Below, in pieces: positions 5,221 to 9,008 of a DNA stretch of 9,008 nt (its first letter is position 1; each line of letters opens with the position of its first letter). This DNA comes from an uncultured Ruminococcus sp. (lineage in GTDB: Bacteria; Bacillota; Clostridia; Oscillospirales; Ruminococcaceae), in the NCBI GenBank assembly GCA_900543105.1, contig UQQA01000101.1, positions 1 to 9,008 of the forward strand. The letters run 5' to 3'. The translations under genes and the position numbers were made by a program. Under the pieces are notes generated by a model that worked only from the letters and a program-made list of their open reading frames with translations, had not been told where the DNA came from and made no database searches.

Positions 5221-6672
5221 TTATATCATATCGTTCTCGGGAGTATAGCACCACTCGATATAAGCCTGCGCATTAAGACCGCATTCATCGACCTTGAAGC
5301 CATTGTCTGTCTTTTTCAGCAGAACGGTGAAATCCTCCGTGAGATCATAATCAAGCTCCCAGTTTTCACCTGCACCGAAAGCCGTCATATACAGCACGAA
5401 CATATCATCAGCCTTGCCAACGGACTTTATATATACCGTGTCCGTGCCGAGAAGCCCGCCGTCCGAGCCTGCATTGTCCGAAAGATAAAGCTTGCCGTTT
5501 TCCTCGTGATAATTTTTATCAATTGCAGTGTCAAGGTCGGCTGTCATATTCTCGGTGAAAAGCTTCTCCATTTTTTCGTTGAGTGTATCAAGCGAGGTCA
5601 CATCTCCGCCGGTGACTTCATACCACGTTCTGTCATAAGCTTCGCCCTCGTACATTCCGTTGTCGGCAATTTCCTGAGTTGTGACGGTCTTGTTTGTGTC
5701 AGTGTGTTTGCAAATTTCCTTGCAGTTGATATAATCGTAGAAGAATTGACCGCTCTCTTTCAGAAGCGTCTGTATCTGCTGCTTTTCCTCGTCTGTGACA
5801 GCGTATTCCTGCGGACGGAACTCGAAGAAACCTTCGCCGTAGGAAACACCGTCCAGCTTCCAGGCATCATCTTCAAAAGCAAGACTGAAAGTGAACGGCT
5901 GTATCATATCCTCGTTATAACCCCAGTCCTCGGCATCGCCGACCCTTTCGCAGTTGAATGTTATGACACTGCCGTCAGCGGAATAATCAACAATGCGGCT
6001 GTAACTCCAGCCTGCTTCGCCGCCGTCACCCGAGCTTACATAAAAACTGTCGTCATTTATCGTGTATGTGCTCGGCGAATTTGCGCAAAGATCGTCATAT
6101 CCCTTTTCGGTAAGGTGCAGGCAGTCGATAAGGAACTGCTTCGACTCTGCACCGTCCAACGGGATATAAGCATCTCCCGTTTCGGTGTAAAGTCCCAAGC
6201 TTCTCCAATAGCTCCCTGAGGTCTGATACTGCGTCATTTCTTCCATGGTGAGAATGTCATCATCGGTCTGACTTAGCTTCCACCTGCGCTCAACTCCGTA
6301 GCCGAAATATTTGTCTGCCGCCTCCGCAAAGAACACAGCGGCTCTTTTTCCTGCCTGCATAATTTCATCGTGGGAGGAAGAATCGGTAATGCTTATCTCG
6401 GGAAGCTTGGATCTATTTATCATCTGTGAAAGCATCTCGGAAGTATTGATTGCCGAAGCTTCTTCTCCCGAAGCAGGCTTGTCCTCCGAATTTGTATCTG
6501 CGGTTTCCGTTTCGCTTAAAGATGTTGTTTCACTTTCGGTAAATGCTGTTTCACTCTCTGTAACCGTTGTATCATCACTGTCTATGCGTTCCGATGTTGA
6601 TCCCTTTCCGCAGGCTGTGAGCATTACGAGCGAAAGCGCTGTACAGCACGATATTATCTTGAATTTATTCAT
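5221..6672 (-). CDS. Lipoprotein of unknown function with duplicated domain (483 aa)
   Basis: The signal peptide ends in a lipobox, LTAC, with lipidated Cys21. Residues about 24-72 are a Ser/Thr/Glu-rich linker that would hold the folded part off the membrane. Two modules follow (about 107-278 and 307-475) with the same order of elements: a helical start, an FYV or LYL strand, a Gly/Ser loop, a W-rich segment, and an FT(F/V)xL...(W/F)K(L/V)D strand pair. They look like diverged copies. The second half slightly recalls IseA-type DL-endopeptidase inhibitors, but that is a weak impression. The start at 6672 has AAAAGGA (6681-6687) eight bases upstream; a longer in-frame start at 6792 would put about 40 unrelated residues before the signal peptide. 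It follows the DUF3784 gene by 127 bases. Confidence 0.85.
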   Translation of the reverse strand: MNKFKIISCCTALSLVMLTACGKGSTSERIDSDDTTVTESETAFTESETTSLSETETADTNSEDKPASGEEASAINTSEMLSQMINRSKLPEISITDSSSHDEIMQAGKRAAVFFAEAADKYFGYGVERRWKLSQTDDDILTMEEMTQYQTSGSYWRSLGLYTETGDAYIPLDGAESKQFLIDCLHLTEKGYDDLCANSPSTYTINDDSFYVSSGDGGEAGWSYSRIVDYSADGSVITFNCERVGDAEDWGYNEDMIQPFTFSLAFEDDAWKLDGVSYGEGFFEFRPQEYAVTDEEKQQIQTLLKESGQFFYDYINCKEICKHTDTNKTVTTQEIADNGMYEGEAYDRTWYEVTGGDVTSLDTLNEKMEKLFTENMTADLDTAIDKNYHEENGKLYLSDNAGSDGGLLGTDTVYIKSVGKADDMFVLYMTAFGAGENWELDYDLTEDFTVLLKKTDNGFKVDECGLNAQAYIEWCYTPENDMI

Positions 6673-6685
6673 TTTACACGTCCTT

Positions 6686-6799
6686 TTATTCCAACGCAAG
6701 TATTTCATACTCGCCGCCGAATTGCGCCGCAGTTTGGAGTATATACTGCTCGTCAAACACAGATCCCGAATAATTTTCAATGCCGCTTTCAAGTATTAT
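6686..6799 (-). pseudogene. Coding-like remnant, 37 codons, ahead of the lipoprotein gene
   Basis: Right after the DUF3784 stop (TGA, 6800-6802), the same frame stays open for 37 codons to TAA (6686-6688). It encodes a protein-like stretch that includes VFDEQYILQTAAQFGGEYEI. The TAA sits directly before the lipoprotein ribosome site, as a normal upstream gene end would. There is no ATG; a GTG is possible but has only a weak site. It may be the tail of a lost gene or a readthrough extension of the DUF3784 protein. I do not recognise the family. Confidence 0.35.
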
Positions 6800-7147
6800 T
6801 CAGCCTGCGTTCCTTTTCATAAACCTGAAAACGCTCACCGCCACAACAGCAATGAACAAAACGCTGTAAGCGACAGTGGCAATGACAAATACCGCTTTCG
6901 GGAAAATTTCAAACGCTGTCACTATCGAAACTGCCGAATAGATCAGTGTGAGAACAGCCGATATCATAAGAGTTTTGCCGTTTGTTTTTGCCGTGCTTTC
7001 GGCGGAGGTGTTCTTTTGCTCCTCTGTCATATCGTTGTAGCCTGCAACAAGCTCGGCGCATTTTCCGCTAAGAAACAGAAATGCCAGCAGACCCATCAAA
7101 ACGCCGAAACAAAGCGCCGTAACGCCCGTTATCATTATGCCAGTCAT
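6800..7147 (-). CDS. DUF3784 family membrane protein (115 aa)
   Basis: Three hydrophobic segments (about residues 2-27, 58-80 and 84-107) predict a small integral membrane protein. The segment after the first helix, LVAGYNDMTEEQK, matches the LxAGYNTMSxEEK signature I associate with DUF3784, common in Clostridia and of unknown function. Length and topology fit that family. AAAGGGG (7157-7163) nine bases upstream supports the ATG. The gene lies 25 bases after the cell-wall-binding protein gene and is probably cotranscribed with it. Confidence 0.8.
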   Translation of the reverse strand: MTGIMITGVTALCFGVLMGLLAFLFLSGKCAELVAGYNDMTEEQKNTSAESTAKTNGKTLMISAVLTLIYSAVSIVTAFEIFPKAVFVIATVAYSVLFIAVVAVSVFRFMKRNAG

Positions 7148-7172
7148 ACTGCATTGCCCCTTTTACGAAAAA

Positions 7173-8036
7173 TTAATCGTCAATAACAGTGATGTCACCG
7201 TATGTAATATGAACGATACTGCTGTCATCGAGCGACTTTAAATACTCGCTGAATTTGCTGTTGTCCTTTGGCATTTCGACCTCGACCCAGTTGTTCTTTA
7301 TATCTGTCGATATGCCGGCAACTCCGAACTTTTTGCGGTTTTTCCATATAAAGCTGCTGACCTTTTCAAGCTCGTTTGCGGAGAATTTGCAGTCCTTTAT
7401 AACTATCTGAGCGAATTGATCTTTCATTTTATCGGTGACTTTTCTGACGTTTTTTTCGTTCACGCTCATAACAACGAGCGCACTGTTATTGATGTAAATT
7501 CCACCGTGATCGTCTTTGGAAAGCTTTTTCATAAGCTTATTATAGCACGAACCCGAGTCGATGGAGTTCTCGCCTTTCCATATACCGTCCGATGAAAATT
7601 CGTAGTCCTTTCCGTCGATGACCGTTGTACCTGTCGCAAGTGCGCCGCTCTTTTCATCGAAATAGAACCATTCGTTAGGCTTGTTCACAGCCGCCGACCA
7701 GAACCAACCCTTTGCCTTTACGCCGTCAAGATAATAGAACCTTTTTCCGTTCGATTTCGCCCAGCCTGTGTACTTGCCCTTGCAAACCCCGTCGGAGGAG
7801 AATTTGTAGCGTATGCCGCCGATAGTCGCAGACTTGGTGACGGCTTCTCCAGTTTTTTTGAAATAGTAACGCTCACCGTCAATATCCTGCCAGCCCGTCA
7901 GGTATTTGCCGCCGTTTACACAGTAAATACTGCCGCCTTTTTGCGTCAGCTTTCCGCCGTCGGCAAAGGCGAGAGTTGAAAATGATGCTGCGCTTATTAC
8001 AACGGCACAGGCGAATGCGATAATTTTCTTAAACAT
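7173..8036 (-). CDS. Secreted protein with cell-wall-binding repeats and unassigned C-terminal domain (287 aa)
   Basis: Residues 1-25 are a signal peptide with a likely cut after AFA (25). Residues about 30-155 hold roughly five or six cell-wall/choline-binding-type repeats, for example GWQDIDGERYYFKKTG, GWAKSNGKRFYYLDG, EWFYFDEKSG and IDGKDYEFSSDG. Such modules dock proteins on the wall or on glucans; the ligand in this group is not established. Residues about 160-287 form a separate alpha/beta domain (HGGIYINNSALVVMSV ... VAGISTDIKNNWVEVEM). Its strand-helix-strand order resembles the pro-regions of alpha-lytic-type proteases, which is a weak inference; no protease follows. GGAGGA (8044-8049) selects the ATG at 8036 over an in-frame ATG at 8051 that overlaps that site. 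Confidence 0.87.
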   Translation of the reverse strand: MFKKIIAFACAVVISAASFSTLAFADGGKLTQKGGSIYCVNGGKYLTGWQDIDGERYYFKKTGEAVTKSATIGGIRYKFSSDGVCKGKYTGWAKSNGKRFYYLDGVKAKGWFWSAAVNKPNEWFYFDEKSGALATGTTVIDGKDYEFSSDGIWKGENSIDSGSCYNKLMKKLSKDDHGGIYINNSALVVMSVNEKNVRKVTDKMKDQFAQIVIKDCKFSANELEKVSSFIWKNRKKFGVAGISTDIKNNWVEVEMPKDNSKFSEYLKSLDDSSIVHITYGDITVIDD

Positions 8037-8043
8037 AATAATG

Positions 8044-8049
8044 TCCTCC
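8044..8049 (-). promoter_or_regulatory. Shine-Dalgarno GGAGGA deciding the cell-wall-binding protein start
   Basis: GGAGGA lies seven bases before the ATG at 8036. It overlaps the alternative in-frame ATG at 8051, which has no ribosome site of its own, so the downstream start is preferred. Confidence 0.7.
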
Positions 8050-8053
8050 ATTT

Positions 8054-8239
8054 TTATTCAACGATCTTTACGGATTCAGCCATTGCGAGCATCTCGGCTT
8101 TGCTTACATCGTAATTTTCGTCGTAAATTGCATCTATTGTGAAAATGTAATCACCGTTATTCCAAGCTATCATCTTTGCATACAGACCGTCCATATCGAT
8201 ATTGTAACCCTCAAATCCGTTCACATAGACCGTTTCCAT
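8054..8239 (-). CDS. DUF4367 C-terminal fragment (61 aa)
   Basis: The product matches only the last part of the DUF4367 domain: a VYVNGFEGY strand, then AWNNGDYIFTIDA, then the terminal EMLAMAESVK helix. The same closing pattern (IWYSDEFFYDIDA ... EMLKIAESVK) ends the gene at 8390. It lacks the LRPEYIPEGY entry segment of that gene. A GAGGG site (8247-8251) seven bases before the ATG could allow translation, and an in-frame TGA lies nine codons upstream. It is most likely a remnant of a tandem copy, though a small expressed protein is possible. It ends 17 bases before the start of the cell-wall-binding protein gene. Confidence 0.5.
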   Translation of the reverse strand: METVYVNGFEGYNIDMDGLYAKMIAWNNGDYIFTIDAIYDENYDVSKAEMLAMAESVKIVE

Positions 8240-8389
8240 TTCAAAACCCTCTGTGTTGACCGACTCTCAATATATAAAACAATTTAACTGCGGAAAAAGT
8301 GACAAAATTTTTGGCATTTCTCTCTTTTGCACAAATATTTTTACAATACTTGGTTGATTTGCCTATGATCTGCCGCTCGGAATTTTCTA

Positions 8390-8839
8390 TTATTTTACAC
8401 TTTCTGCGATCTTCAGCATCTCATCTTCGGGGAGCCGTGCATCTATGTCGTAAAAAAATTCGTCGCTGTACCAGATAAGCATATTGAGGTCATTTTTTTC
8501 CGTTGCTTCATAAAAATAGTATGTCTGCTCTTTTTTGGTGATCTCTTTCAGTATGTGCCTTTCATTGTCAACGGAGACAGATGCTCCGTCAGCAAAGCCG
8601 TATTCAAAATCGATCGATCTGTCATCTTCCGATTCATACGTCGCAAATACAATGCCGTAACCGAAATATATCGACCGCAAGTCATATCCCTCGGGGATAT
8701 ATTCGGGACGGAGAGTGTTGTCGAAAGGCATATCGTTAGAATTGAAGCTGCCCTGATATGTGAATTTGTCGTGGGTGTCAAAAACGGTTCGAATAACATT
8801 TTTGACAGCGGCATAAACTGTCGGCTGTGTGAGCATCAT
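8390..8839 (-). CDS. DUF4367 domain protein, probably missing its N terminus
   Basis: A DUF4367 domain is clear: LRPEYIPEGYDL, a VFATYES strand, the SVDNE segment, a YYFYEA strand, IWYSDEFFYDID and the final EMLKIAESVK helix. In longer relatives this domain sits outside the membrane behind a helix (here IIIINMMLTQPTVYAAVKNVI) and a cytoplasmic N-terminal region of roughly 80 residues, sometimes anti-sigma-like. That region is absent: the frame closes at a TAA about 9 bases above a GTG at 8896. Neither that GTG nor the ATG pair at 8834-8839 has a ribosome site. I mark the first ATG as a nominal start, but the gene may be a decaying remnant. Its last codons resemble those of the fragment at 8054-8239, suggesting a former tandem pair. 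Confidence 0.55.
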   Translation of the reverse strand: MMLTQPTVYAAVKNVIRTVFDTHDKFTYQGSFNSNDMPFDNTLRPEYIPEGYDLRSIYFGYGIVFATYESEDDRSIDFEYGFADGASVSVDNERHILKEITKKEQTYYFYEATEKNDLNMLIWYSDEFFYDIDARLPEDEMLKIAESVK

Positions 8840-8901
8840 ATTTATTATAATAATACAACAATTTAAGGAAAAAAGCAAGTGCAGAATTTTTCCCACGGGA
8901 A

Positions 8902-8907
8902 ATTATA
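8902..8907 (-). promoter_or_regulatory. Isolated TATAAT -10-like box upstream of the DUF4367 gene
   Basis: A perfect TATAAT on the minus strand lies about 65 bases before the nominal ATG. The hexamer at the expected -35 spacing (TCCAAA) is a poor match. If used, transcription would begin near the GTG at 8896, making that codon an unlikely start. Confidence 0.25.
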
Positions 8908-9008
8908 CTAAACACCATTTAAAATTTGGAAAAAATCAAGCCGACAATCTCGCAGCTGTTGAAAACAGGTTTATATTGGATTTCGGCGCAGATTTTTTCC
9001 TGTATTTT

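Noticed and set aside
5506..6219. Open plus-strand frame of 237 codons
   Set aside because: It lies wholly antisense inside the lipoprotein gene and looks like a codon-bias shadow.
6311..7186. Open plus-strand frame of 291 codons
   Set aside because: It runs antisense through the lipoprotein and DUF3784 genes, which have signal peptide, membrane and ribosome-site support; its own translation is low-complexity and resembles no protein.
8919..9008. Partial minus-strand frame entering from the right edge (29 codons to a TAA)
   Set aside because: It is short, has no recognisable motif and is AT-rich; without the flanking sequence it cannot be supported as a gene.

Overview
The window looks like a chromosomal stretch from a low-to-mid GC Clostridia-class Firmicute, most likely a Ruminococcus or close Oscillospiraceae relative. 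This rests on gene content: a SpoVT-type AbrB regulator, a class-typical CysK, a cell-wall-binding-repeat secreted protein, DUF3784 and DUF4367 proteins, and strong AGGAGG-type ribosome sites. No RNA genes, CRISPR array, integrase or complete insertion sequence are visible.

Left block (1-2937, all minus strand). A consensus promoter (2909-2937) drives what looks like a four-gene operon: a HAD-superfamily hydrolase, a DUF4279 protein that overlaps its 3' end by 17 bases, a 449-residue membrane-anchored protein of unknown function, and a 2-dehydropantoate 2-reductase (PanE) gene that stops after about 120 residues and so lacks its C-terminal domain.

Centre (2938-4829). cysK (O-acetylserine sulfhydrylase) runs on the plus strand from a near-perfect sigma-A promoter. 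A CCTAT-N7-ATAGG inverted repeat overlaps the -35 box and may be an Rrf2/CymR-type operator. cysK faces spoVT (minus strand) across a shared bidirectional terminator. Upstream of spoVT lie a possible sigma-G/F promoter and a perfect 8-base-arm inverted repeat.

Intergenic island (4990-5220). Two large imperfect palindromes sit two bases apart. Element A is a hairpin of about 58 bp. Element B has a 22-bp outer stem closing an internal hairpin that ends in a GCAA (GNRA) tetraloop. Every transition-type mispairing in both stems is G.U-compatible on the plus strand, and B carries a tandem G.A motif only on that strand. This suggests that a plus-strand folded RNA or single-stranded DNA is the selected form, opposite to all flanking genes. 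It is the most unusual feature here.

Right block (5221-8896, all minus strand). This is a cell-envelope cluster: an N-terminally incomplete DUF4367 gene, a second DUF4367 C-terminal fragment, a secreted protein with cell-wall-binding repeats plus an unassigned C-terminal domain, a three-helix DUF3784 membrane protein, and a lipoprotein with an apparent internal duplication. A 37-codon coding-like remnant sits between the DUF3784 gene and the lipoprotein gene. The cluster suggests surface or envelope roles in an accessory, partly decaying region; no specific pathway can be named.
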